Made by a program: the position numbers and the translations under genes. A model generated the notes under the pieces. The model saw nothing but the letters and a program-made list of their open reading frames with translations. It searched no databases and was not told the DNA's origin. This document shows positions 1-6,006 of a stretch of DNA of 6,173 nt, one piece after another. This DNA is from Cyanobacteria bacterium UBA9579. Its GTDB lineage: Bacteria > Cyanobacteriota > Vampirovibrionia > Gastranaerophilales > UBA9579. The DNA is taken from contig DNSU01000159.1 in the NCBI GenBank assembly GCA_003499585.1, forward strand, positions 6,896-13,068. Direction: 5' to 3'. Numbering within the stretch: position 1 is the first letter of the stretch; every line of letters starts with the position of its first letter.

Positions 1-12
1 GGAGAATATAGT

Positions 13-18
13 CCTCCT
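13..18 (-). promoter_or_regulatory. Strong Shine-Dalgarno-like sequence of a probable gene beyond the left edge
   Basis: The minus strand reads AGGAGG here, 20 nt past the stop codon of the Rossmann-fold gene. No ATG, GTG or TTG follows in the remaining 12 nt, so any start codon lies at or beyond the window edge, a spacing at the long end of normal. If real, the operon continues to the left. Confidence 0.3.
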
Positions 19-37
19 GAATTTATGGAAGAATCCA

Positions 38-448
38 CTAATCATCCAGAAATTCAGCTATTTTTTCTTTTATACTTTTATTTACCATAGGTTCTACAGG
101 AATTTTTCCCATGTCAGGAAGAATTTCTTCTTTAATAAAATCTCTTACATCTCCTGTATTATATGTAGCTATTAAGATAAGTTCAGGACTTAATTCCTGC
201 ATATCGTAAGGAGCTACGCCTTTATATCCTTTAAATTCTTCATCTGATCCGTAAAATCTCTGATCCGCAATACCTACAATGTTTAAGCCTGATAAATCAT
301 AGTTATCAAGCACTACTGAAGATAAAATGCCGGCTCCATATATAACGACTTTTTTGTCTTTATATTTTTTGGATAATTGATCGATTCTTTTTTGCTGATT
401 TTTACTGTTTATCCATTCTTTTAATGAGTCATAATCCTTGTAAATCAT
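38..448 (-). CDS. Small stand-alone Rossmann-fold nucleotide-binding protein, function unknown
   Basis: The product is 136 residues. A lysine-rich helical N-terminus (about 1-30) leads into KKVVIYGAG at 32-40, a beta strand plus glycine loop typical of NAD(P)- or nucleotide-binding Rossmann folds. The third glycine of GxGxxG is replaced by Ser (GAGILSS, 38-44). A second strand, NIVGIAD (56-62), ends in an acidic residue where NAD-binding folds usually hold the ribose. LILIAT (90-95) is a later core strand. Similar halves occur in sugar-modifying enzymes (PglD-like N-terminal domains, C-methyltransferase C-terminal domains) and Gfo/Idh-type oxidoreductases, but no catalytic domain is attached here. 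The ATG at 446-448 follows AGGAG at 457-461 with 8-nt spacing, which supports the start. It lies 80 nt behind the pentapeptide-repeat gene on the same strand and may be the last gene seen of that operon. The fold is fairly secure; ligand and role are unknown. Confidence 0.85.
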   Translation of the reverse strand: MIYKDYDSLKEWINSKNQQKRIDQLSKKYKDKKVVIYGAGILSSVVLDNYDLSGLNIVGIADQRFYGSDEEFKGYKGVAPYDMQELSPELILIATYNTGDVRDFIKEEILPDMGKIPVEPMVNKSIKEKIAEFLDD

Positions 449-528
449 ATAAATTTCTCCTACCCAACTATTCTAATAATAAATTTAGTTTAAAAGATTA
501 AATTCTGCACTAAACCAAAAAGAGTAAA

Positions 529-1071
529 TTAATAGGCATAATCATTTTCAAACATATCATCTTCATCATCGCCTAAAGTTGCTAAATCATTAAAATACTC
601 AGTTTCAAAGTCTTCCGGTAAATTAGTGGCTTCAGGCCAGACTGTAAAACCATCAAATATACATGCGGTTAAATTTAAGGCTGAGCATAGATCAGAACCG
701 CCCAAATCAGCTTCTGATAGATCCGTACCGCTAAAATCTGCATCAGTAAAGTCGCAATCCGTTATTTGTGCACCGTTTAATTTTGTGCCGATTAATGTAG
801 CGTTAATAAAATTACAGTTCTGTAATTTAGCCTTTTTGCAATCAACAGATGATAAATCACTGTTAGAAAAATCCATATTGGATAACTCGGATTCACTAAA
901 ATCAGCGCCGGTTAAATCTGCGTTACTCAAGTTTGCTCCAGTGATTTGACTATCTCTTAAATCAATTTCACTTAAATCAAGTAGTTTATTTTGATCGAAT
1001 GTTCTTGTTTCATTGAATTCATCTATAAAACCGTTCTTTAGAAGTTGAATTAATTCATCTTTATTACTCAT
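529..1071 (-). CDS. Pentapeptide-repeat protein with acidic C-terminal tail
   Basis: The product is 180 residues. Residues 31-130 can be cut into 20 consecutive in-register pentapeptides of the A(D/N)LxX type, for example ANLSN, ADLTG, ADFSE, ADFSG, TDLSE and ADLGG, with Leu or Phe (occasionally Ile or Cys) at the central position. This family folds as a right-handed quadrilateral beta-helix with four repeats per turn, so about five turns are expected. After the repeats comes FTVWPE (142-147), resembling the TxWPEGF motif that often closes pentapeptide proteins in cyanobacteria. An acidic tail follows (GDDEDDMFENDY, 167-178). There is no signal peptide or membrane segment, so it should be cytoplasmic. 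The start is 8 nt after the stop of the upstream response regulator, and its Shine-Dalgarno overlaps that stop, so the two are almost surely co-transcribed. The biochemical role is unknown. The length is near that of gyrase-protecting MfpA-type proteins, but nothing specific to them is visible. Confidence 0.93.
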   Translation of the reverse strand: MSNKDELIQLLKNGFIDEFNETRTFDQNKLLDLSEIDLRDSQITGANLSNADLTGADFSESELSNMDFSNSDLSSVDCKKAKLQNCNFINATLIGTKLNGAQITDCDFTDADFSGTDLSEADLGGSDLCSALNLTACIFDGFTVWPEATNLPEDFETEYFNDLATLGDDEDDMFENDYAY

Positions 1072-1082
1072 ATTTACCTCTA
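1072..1082 (-). promoter_or_regulatory. Shine-Dalgarno overlapping an upstream stop codon (translational coupling)
   Basis: On the minus strand the junction reads TAGAGGTAAAT followed by ATG. The TAG stop of the response regulator (1080-1082) supplies the first bases of the AGAGG ribosome-binding site of the pentapeptide-repeat gene. A ribosome ending the first gene therefore covers the initiation site of the second, which predicts coupled translation of the two products. Confidence 0.75.
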
Positions 1083-1712
1083 CTCAATAATATTCATCTG
1101 TAATGAAAGAAGAACTGCCTGTGTTCTGTTAGTAACGTTTAACTTTTTAAATATGCTGTTCAGGTGGGTTTTGACTGTAACTTCACGTACAAATAGTTTT
1201 TCTGCTATTTCTTGATTATTTGATCCTTGAGCTACAAGTTTTAATACTTCTTTTTCTCTGCTTGTTAAAGGGACAATAGGTTCATCTGAAGTAAAAGGCA
1301 GGTTCATTGATTTGCTTTGCTGCTTTTTTTGGCTCCAGTTATATCTTCTTAATAGTGCTTCAACGCGTGCAAGAAGATTTGGAAGGGCAAAAGGTTTGGA
1401 TATATAATCATCAGCGCCAAATTTCAACCCGGAAACTTCTTTTTGCTCACTATCAAGGGCTGTTAGCATAATTACAGGGATATCTTCAAATTCTTTATTG
1501 CTTCTTATATTTTTTAGAGTTTCCCATCCATCCATATTAGGCATCATTATATCGAGAATTATAAGATCAATTTTATTTTCTTTTGTATTAAGAACTTTCA
1601 ATGCCTGAAGACCGTCTAATGCAACAGACACTTCATATCCATACATTGGCAGAACATCTTTTAAATATTTGGGATTATCGTCAACTACAAGTATATTTGC
1701 TATCGAGGACAT
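1080..1712 (-). CDS. Response regulator: receiver domain plus LuxR-type DNA-binding domain
   Basis: The product is 210 residues. The N-terminal receiver domain (about 5-123) has the acidic pair D11-D12, phosphoacceptor D54 in LIILDIMMP, switch T84 in MLTA and invariant K106 in GADDYISKPF. A linker rich in Lys, Gln and Ser (about 124-146) joins a C-terminal LuxR/FixJ helix-turn-helix (149-210) with the hallmark LTSREKEVLKLVAQG and EIAEKLFVREVTVKTHLNSI. It should be a phosphorylation-controlled transcription factor. The receiver ends in LLARVEALLRR, a pattern more usual in OmpR/PhoB-type regulators, so the pairing with a NarL-type output looks mosaic. The ATG at 1710-1712 has an in-frame TAA immediately before it, so no longer start exists. 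The likely ribosome-binding site is AAGGA about 11 nt upstream, rather far. A promoter candidate lies at 1788-1816. No kinase gene adjoins it within its own transcription unit. Confidence 0.95.
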   Translation of the reverse strand: MSSIANILVVDDNPKYLKDVLPMYGYEVSVALDGLQALKVLNTKENKIDLIILDIMMPNMDGWETLKNIRSNKEFEDIPVIMLTALDSEQKEVSGLKFGADDYISKPFALPNLLARVEALLRRYNWSQKKQQSKSMNLPFTSDEPIVPLTSREKEVLKLVAQGSNNQEIAEKLFVREVTVKTHLNSIFKKLNVTNRTQAVLLSLQMNIIE

Positions 1713-1787
1713 TTATTTTTTAATCCTTTTTCATTCTTACCCTAACAATAATAATAGCAGATTTTTAAAGGTTTTATTTATAAATTT

Positions 1788-1816
1788 ATTATAGCAGTTT
1801 GTAGAATATTTGTTAT
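1788..1816 (-). promoter_or_regulatory. Sigma70-type promoter with extended -10, for the 1080-1712 regulator
   Basis: On the minus strand TGCTATAAT (1796 down to 1788) is a perfect -10 hexamer carrying the TGn extension. Seventeen bases upstream is ATAACA (1816-1811), matching four of six bases of the -35 consensus. Transcription would start near 1781, giving an untranslated leader of about 70 nt before the ATG at 1712. It is well placed to drive the regulator, the pentapeptide gene and perhaps the Rossmann protein. In AT-rich DNA such matches can arise by chance. Confidence 0.55.
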
Positions 1817-1874
1817 AGCAATATTTATTGGAAGTATATAATTGTTTTGGGATTTTAATTTTTTAAGAACCTGT

Positions 1875-1909
1875 TTTTAGAGACTTAACACCTTGTTAAG
1901 TCTCTAAAA
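1875..1909 (-). terminator. Perfect 16-bp hairpin behind the NarL-type regulator, possible terminator lacking a U-tract
   Basis: TTTTAGAGACTTAACA (1875-1890) is followed by a 3-nt loop and its exact reverse complement (1894-1909). The hairpin begins 21 nt past the stop of the regulator ending at 1930 and lies between that gene and the promoter of the next unit, which is where a terminator is expected. Neither strand has a T-run directly after the stem; on the minus strand the sequence continues AAAACAGG. It could be a weak or factor-assisted terminator, a 3'-end stabiliser, or a palindromic protein-binding site. Confidence 0.5.
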
Positions 1910-1929
1910 TATGTAAGAATAAATTGATT

Positions 1930-2607
1930 TTATACTATACCGTCTTTTAATGCTTTGATAGCAGCCTGGGTTCGGTCATCTACTGAGAGTTTCTGTAAAA
2001 TATTGCAAACATGAGCTTTGGCCGTATGGATGCTTACACATAGTTTTTCAGATATTTCTGCATTGCTGTATCCGTCAACAATAAGTCTTAATACATCCAT
2101 CTCCCGATCGGTCAGTTGTATTTTTTCTTCTGACTCTTCAGGGCAGGATTCATCCATTACTTTAGCAGATTTACCGTTGGATAATGTCTTTAGAATAGTT
2201 TCAGCAATAGCAGGATCAAACCATGCGGCACCATCATAGACGGATTCTATAACGTGTATAAGCCTGTCAGGTTCTATATCTTTTAGGCAATAAGCGTTAG
2301 CTCCTGCTCCAAGTGCAGCCCAGACTTCATCTTCATTATTGTGAGAGGTTAAAACTATAATTTTTATTTTATTATCAAACTTTTTAATTGATTTTGTTGC
2401 TTCAATTCCATTTATACCCGGTAATCCTAAATCCATTAATACAACATCAGGGTTATGTTCTTTGGCCAGCTCAATTCCTGTTTCACCGTCTTCGGCTTCC
2501 AGGATTAACTTTACCTGATCCATAGATTCCAGAGCTGTTTTTAATCCAAATCTTGTTAGAGTATGGTCTTCAATGATTAAAATACCTAACTCGCACAATT
2601 TATTCAC
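1930..2607 (-). CDS. NarL/FixJ-family response regulator, probable partner of the adjacent kinase
   Basis: The product is 225 residues. The receiver domain (about 7-125) has the acidic pair E13-D14, phosphoacceptor D59 in VVLMDLGLPG, T87 in VLTS and K109 in AYCLKD, all in NarL-type context. A variable linker rich in Glu and Ser (about 145-162) precedes the LuxR-type helix-turn-helix (164-225), with LTDREMDVLRLIVDGYSN and EISEKLCVSIHTAKAHV. It should bind DNA once phosphorylated. Cysteines sit at 190 and 201 inside the DNA-binding domain, a mild oddity. The start is GTG at 2605-2607: AGGAG at 2615-2619 is spaced 7 nt from it, and no ATG occurs in frame nearby upstream. The gene lies 149 nt behind the histidine kinase on the same strand, which makes the two a likely cognate pair. 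A hairpin follows its stop codon. Confidence 0.95.
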   Translation of the reverse strand: MNKLCELGILIIEDHTLTRFGLKTALESMDQVKLILEAEDGETGIELAKEHNPDVVLMDLGLPGINGIEATKSIKKFDNKIKIIVLTSHNNEDEVWAALGAGANAYCLKDIEPDRLIHVIESVYDGAAWFDPAIAETILKTLSNGKSAKVMDESCPEESEEKIQLTDREMDVLRLIVDGYSNAEISEKLCVSIHTAKAHVCNILQKLSVDDRTQAAIKALKDGIV

Positions 2608-2650
2608 AATTTTGCTCCTGATTTTATTTTGTAAATGGAAGAGGGTAAGT

Positions 2651-2680
2651 ACTATATACCATGCTAGGTCAAACTATTAA
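2651..2680 (-). promoter_or_regulatory. Weak promoter candidate for the 1930-2607 regulator
   Basis: In the 149-nt gap between kinase and regulator, the minus strand holds TATAGT (2656-2651; five of six -10 matches) and, with an 18-nt spacer, TTAATA (2680-2675; four of six -35 matches). It would allow the regulator to be expressed apart from the kinase. The hexamers are imperfect and the region is AT-rich, so this is only suggestive; read-through from the kinase gene is equally possible. Confidence 0.25.
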
Positions 2681-2756
2681 ACAAAAAATGTTAATAAATT
2701 AAGAGATCGAAACGAAAATAATTGAACTATTGACCTGAAAGACTTTTATTATTGCT

Positions 2757-4883
2757 TTAACTGTCCAATGGTATGCTAAAATAGAAGATACTGCCTTTAC
2801 CCAGCTGACTTTCTGCCCAGATTTTGCCGTTATGTTTTTCTATAATTTTTTTAGATAAATATAATCCCAGGCCTGTTCCTATTTTGCGGAATTTTTTTGC
2901 TTTAGAAAAAAATCTGCCAAATATGGATTCCAACTCAGATTTAGGAATTCCTTTTCCTGTGTCTGTGACGTTAACTACAATTGCATTATCTATTTTTCCT
3001 GCATCTATGGTAATTGTACCGCCTTTTGGGGTATATGTCAGTGCATTGCTTATTAAATTTATCATTACTCTTTTAATTTCTTTTTTATCAATTCTGACAA
3101 CAGGAATTTCTTTGGAGATGAGATTAGTTAAATTTTGATTATTTTTCTTTGCAATAGGTGTAAGTTCTGCAACACAATCCTGTGCCAGTTTTTTGATATT
3201 TGTTATCTCTGTATTTAGCTCATCTTGCCCGGATTCGTACTTGTAAGTATCTAATAGACTATTAACAAGTCCTAACAGATCATTATTACTTTCAAGCATA
3301 TTTTCCATAGCTTCTTTTTGTTTATCAGTAAATGGGCCGAATATGCCTTTTAGAAAGAACTTTAAAGTATTAGCTTCTGCTAAAATGGGAACTCTGAGAT
3401 CATGAGTTAAAGTGGCTACAAAGTCTTCTCTCATTTTGTCCATTTCTTTCAGTTCAGTAATATCTCTCAGGACTATTACATAAGTAGGAGAACCTACTAT
3501 TCCTAAAATTTCAGAGGAATTTAAGCTTAATAGCTTTTCTGTTTTAGTTTTTTTATTGATAACTCGAACTTCAGTAGGGGCCAGACGTTCATTTTGTGCT
3601 ATCAAGGGGCAGTTTTCTGAAATATTCCGCTTGTTTTTGGTGCAGTCAATTGCACATTTGCACTGTATAAACTCAGCCAGATACTTTCCTGTTATTTCTT
3701 CCTCTTCAAGTCCTGACCAGATACTAAGAGTCGGGTTGACTTTTATGATTTTACAGTCTCTTGATATAGCTATAACTCCATCTGCAAGTGAATTAAAAAG
3801 AGCTTCCAGGTATTCTTTTTGGCCGTGGAGTTCTCTTTGATAATTTTTAATTCTATTTTCTCTATCCTGTAAAGATTCAATCATTTTATTGATATTTATT
3901 GCAAGCTGAGCTATTTTTCCGGTTGCTTTAATTCTTACTCTCTTGGTTAAATCCCCCTGCTTTACTGCCATTGCGACTCCTGCTATCTGTTCTAGCGAGT
4001 TAATTAATTTTTGAGCAGTTAGATAAGTGGCCGCAGATACTATCAATCCGATAATAAGGATAGTCAGTATTATTAGAACGGTATTTTGCCTTTTAAATTT
4101 GATAAGATCATTGGTGGGTTTAACCAGAAATATTGCCCCAATAGACGCATTATTATAATTATATATGGGGTCTATTGTGTAGATATAGCTCTTTTTAAAG
4201 TTATAAAGTATTTTAGTTAAGGTATGAACGTCATTTGTTTTACAAATTTTCGGCTCTGATTGAGCTTTATCTTTATAAATTTCAGCTATTACATAATCTT
4301 TTTGGATAAATATGAGGTTCCCGGTTATTAAATTGGAAATCTCGTTATGGAGCCTGGAATTTACTTTTATGAATTTAATTCCAAGCAGTATTTTATTTGT
4401 ATTTTTGATTTTGTTAGCTGAAACATGCGCTAAGCTGGCTATAAATTTTGATTCATCAGTCTTACCGGTTTTGATTTTAAGTTTATCAATATTTTTATAG
4501 TGTTTTTTGATTATATTTTCGGGGATTATTTCTGTTGAGCTAACCTGATTTTTAATTGCATCTTCTAAAATGGGTTTTAAATGATCGAATTTATTTATCT
4601 CATTATATTTAATAATGAGCAGGATATCGGCTATATCTGTATCGTCATTAATGATAGTGCTAGTAGATGGCTCATCTGATTTTCTAATGATGTAGTTTTC
4701 CAGCTCTTTAGCTGAATTATTATAAGCCAGCCTTATGGCGTTTAAATTTGTATCAAGGTTATTTGCGTTTTGATGTTCGATTTTGTCAAAAATAGCAATA
4801 GAAAGCCATGTCATTATAGCCAATGGCAAAAAGATTAAAGTGAGAAAACTAAGAAAGAAATCTTTTCTGATTATAAATAGCAT
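2757..4883 (-). CDS. Membrane sensor histidine kinase: sensor, HAMP, Cys-rich PAS, HisKA, HATPase
   Basis: The product is 708 residues. Transmembrane helix 1 (about 9-31) and helix 2 (about 268-289) flank an extracytoplasmic sensor of about 235 residues, whose end (FIQKDYVIAE, then SIGAIFLVKP at 247-256) looks Cache-like. A HAMP domain (about 290-342) and a helical linker lead to a PAS domain (about 358-478) with cysteines at 408, 410, 414 and 425. The HisKA domain has H494 in FVATLTHDLRVPI. The ATPase domain shows the N box around N609/N613, the G1 box DTGKGIP (641-647), the F box FGRFF (655-659) and the G2 box GTGLGL (669-674). All catalytic motifs are present, so it should autophosphorylate at H494 and pass phosphate to a response regulator, most likely the one at 1930-2607. 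There is no receiver domain, so it is not a hybrid kinase. The ATG at 4881-4883 is bounded by an in-frame TGA three codons upstream; its Shine-Dalgarno (GAGAG) is weak. Confidence 0.96.
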   Translation of the reverse strand: MLFIIRKDFFLSFLTLIFLPLAIMTWLSIAIFDKIEHQNANNLDTNLNAIRLAYNNSAKELENYIIRKSDEPSTSTIINDDTDIADILLIIKYNEINKFDHLKPILEDAIKNQVSSTEIIPENIIKKHYKNIDKLKIKTGKTDESKFIASLAHVSANKIKNTNKILLGIKFIKVNSRLHNEISNLITGNLIFIQKDYVIAEIYKDKAQSEPKICKTNDVHTLTKILYNFKKSYIYTIDPIYNYNNASIGAIFLVKPTNDLIKFKRQNTVLIILTILIIGLIVSAATYLTAQKLINSLEQIAGVAMAVKQGDLTKRVRIKATGKIAQLAININKMIESLQDRENRIKNYQRELHGQKEYLEALFNSLADGVIAISRDCKIIKVNPTLSIWSGLEEEEITGKYLAEFIQCKCAIDCTKNKRNISENCPLIAQNERLAPTEVRVINKKTKTEKLLSLNSSEILGIVGSPTYVIVLRDITELKEMDKMREDFVATLTHDLRVPILAEANTLKFFLKGIFGPFTDKQKEAMENMLESNNDLLGLVNSLLDTYKYESGQDELNTEITNIKKLAQDCVAELTPIAKKNNQNLTNLISKEIPVVRIDKKEIKRVMINLISNALTYTPKGGTITIDAGKIDNAIVVNVTDTGKGIPKSELESIFGRFFSKAKKFRKIGTGLGLYLSKKIIEKHNGKIWAESQLGKGSIFYFSIPLDS

Positions 4884-5023
4884 ATAGTGCTCTCAAAAAT
4901 ATCTGTTAAATTGATCCTATACTGTAGATCAGTGTACCATTTTTATTCTGCTTTTGAGAACGTAGAATACCATGAATTCTTAATACAATTTATAGAAAAA
5001 TTGAGATTATTTAACTTAAGCTA

Positions 5024-5650
5024 CTAAAAGATTTCATTATTATTAATTTTATATTTAACTTCTTCACCTGTTTCATTGGTAAGAATAAAGTAGTACTCTT
5101 TCAGGTCAAACAGATTATCAAACTTGAATATATAACAATTTACGGCTGAAAATGGGTGTGCAGGAAAGAAGTTATCTTTTTCTGCAACTTTTTGGGCATT
5201 TGTTTTTTTAGGTTTTATTATCTTTTTCTTTTGACCCTCATATTCGTTTATATCAACGATTTGAGCTTTATAATTATTAGCAAAGTCTTCTGTGTCTCCA
5301 TAAAGAGCTATAAGGAACCTAACCTCGTTTTTCTCTTTTATTCTGTCAATTTTGCTGTATAGGCGTTTCTTTATGGTTTTTATGTCTTCTTCCATCTTTC
5401 CGGTTGAATTTTGGTCAGTTGTTTTTAGTGCTACCTGAATAAATGGTGAATATATGTTTAATATTCGCCCTGTGCCATCGTTTAGCCAGTTTGAGCTTAA
5501 AATATTTTTTGTTGGCATGTCTTTTGACTGAATACCATATTTAATGGCGAGATCAACACTTTCTTCATCGAGTTTGATTAAAGCGAAAGAAAATGTAGTA
5601 CTAAGAATAAACAGAGTTATACTTAATGCAAATATACTTAAAATCCTCAT
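5024..5650 (-). CDS. Secreted protein of unknown family
   Basis: The product is 208 residues. It opens with a clear signal peptide: MR, a hydrophobic stretch to about residue 22, and a plausible signal peptidase I site after SFA (21-23). No lipobox cysteine is present; the only Cys is at 172. The mature protein starts with LIKLDEESVDLAIKYGI and has a conserved-looking segment around 53-75 (SNWLNDGTGRILNIYSPFIQ). A helical, lysine-rich part (about 86-108) is followed by a strand-like stretch RFLIALYGD (111-119), a basic linker KKKIIKPKK (141-149) and a strand-rich C-terminus. I recognise no family. The ATG at 5648-5650 has GAGGT at 5657-5661 as a good ribosome-binding site. It lies 140 nt before the histidine kinase on the same strand, so it may be a periplasmic or surface protein tied to what the kinase senses; that link is inference from position only. 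Confidence 0.88.
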   Translation of the reverse strand: MRILSIFALSITLFILSTTFSFALIKLDEESVDLAIKYGIQSKDMPTKNILSSNWLNDGTGRILNIYSPFIQVALKTTDQNSTGKMEEDIKTIKKRLYSKIDRIKEKNEVRFLIALYGDTEDFANNYKAQIVDINEYEGQKKKIIKPKKTNAQKVAEKDNFFPAHPFSAVNCYIFKFDNLFDLKEYYFILTNETGEEVKYKINNNEIF

Positions 5651-5704
5651 AAATAAACCTCTCTATATATCTTTGCTTGCTGTAGGAAAAGTTTAGCAGA
5701 TATA

Positions 5705-5724
5705 GGCTGGTTAAAAAACTAGCC
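5705..5724. repeat. Short inverted repeat upstream of the secreted-protein gene
   Basis: GGCTGGTT, loop AAAA, then AACTAGCC forms an 8-bp stem with one G-T pair when read on the plus strand (an A-C mismatch on the minus strand). There is no T-run on either side, so it is not a standard terminator. It sits 55 nt before the start of the minus-strand gene at 5650 and could be a leader hairpin or an operator. Confidence 0.35.
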
Positions 5725-5923
5725 GATTGGGAATCTAAATAGCTCTATTGTCTAATTGAAGCAAGATTTTCGGCTTTTTTAGCTGCTTGTAAAATCCGCT
5801 TTATTTTTGTGTATTGTCCATATTGTAAAGTTCTTGTGTATTTTGAGAAATTTTTATATGCTACATATGAATGTACTAAGTTAAATGACTTAATTTTGAT
5901 CAAAAGCAACTCATAGTATAGTG

Positions 5924-5966
5924 TTTACAAAAGTTTATTTATTTATTTAAAATTAGGGAATATAAT
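5924..5966 (+). promoter_or_regulatory. Promoter candidates for the plus-strand response regulator
   Basis: Two overlapping possibilities are visible. TTTACA (5924-5929, five of six -35 matches) is followed after 18 nt by TAAAAT (5948-5953, five of six -10 matches). Further downstream, TATAAT (5961-5966) is a perfect -10 hexamer but has only a poor -35 (TTTATT, 5938-5943). Either would start transcription 35 to 50 nt before the ATG at 6007. The AT-richness of the region limits confidence in the exact site. Confidence 0.45.
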
Positions 5967-6006
5967 TAGTTTAAGAGAAATCTTTGATTGTAAAAGTTTA
6001 AGAAGT

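Larger units (their letters stand above)
5651..6006. other. Divergent intergenic region between the secreted protein and a third response regulator
   Basis: These 356 nt separate two genes transcribed away from each other, so they should hold both promoters. I see no coding potential. Toward the plus strand there are two promoter candidates near 5924-5966. Toward the minus strand I found no convincing -10/-35 pair. Other visible structure is a small hairpin (5705-5724), an adjacent GATT-GGG-AATC palindrome (5725-5735), and short direct repeats: TTGTGTATT at 5807-5815 and 5834-5842, TATTGT at 5812-5817 and 5821-5826. These repeats could be operator sites but are short enough to be chance. Confidence 0.6.

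Noticed and set aside
25..93. Short plus-strand frame of 22 codons at the left edge beginning ATGGAAGAATCC
   Set aside because: It has no Shine-Dalgarno in front and overlaps the end of the Rossmann-fold gene in antisense.
484..514. TTTAGT/ACTAAA inverted repeat after the pentapeptide gene as a terminator
   Set aside because: The stem is 6 AT-rich base pairs around a 19-nt loop, too weak to call.
626..949. Open plus-strand frame of 107 codons opposite the pentapeptide-repeat gene
   Set aside because: Its Lys-Ser-Ala-rich periodic composition is the antisense image of the pentapeptide repeats; the repeating codons simply avoid stops on the other strand. There is no ribosome-binding evidence.
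2666..2736. AGGTCAA and TTGACCT as an inverted repeat in the kinase-regulator gap
   Set aside because: The arms are only 7 bp and 57 nt apart, easily expected by chance; the TTGACC hexamer also has no -10 at proper spacing.
2824..3840. Plus-strand open frames at 2824-3138 and 3556-3840
   Set aside because: Both are antisense to well-conserved catalytic and PAS regions of the histidine kinase and lack plausible ribosome-binding sites.
5761..5800. Possible terminator around the GGCTTTTTTAGC stretch
   Set aside because: The T-run is not preceded by a stable stem; the best pairing is only 3-4 bp, so it does not qualify as an intrinsic terminator on either strand.
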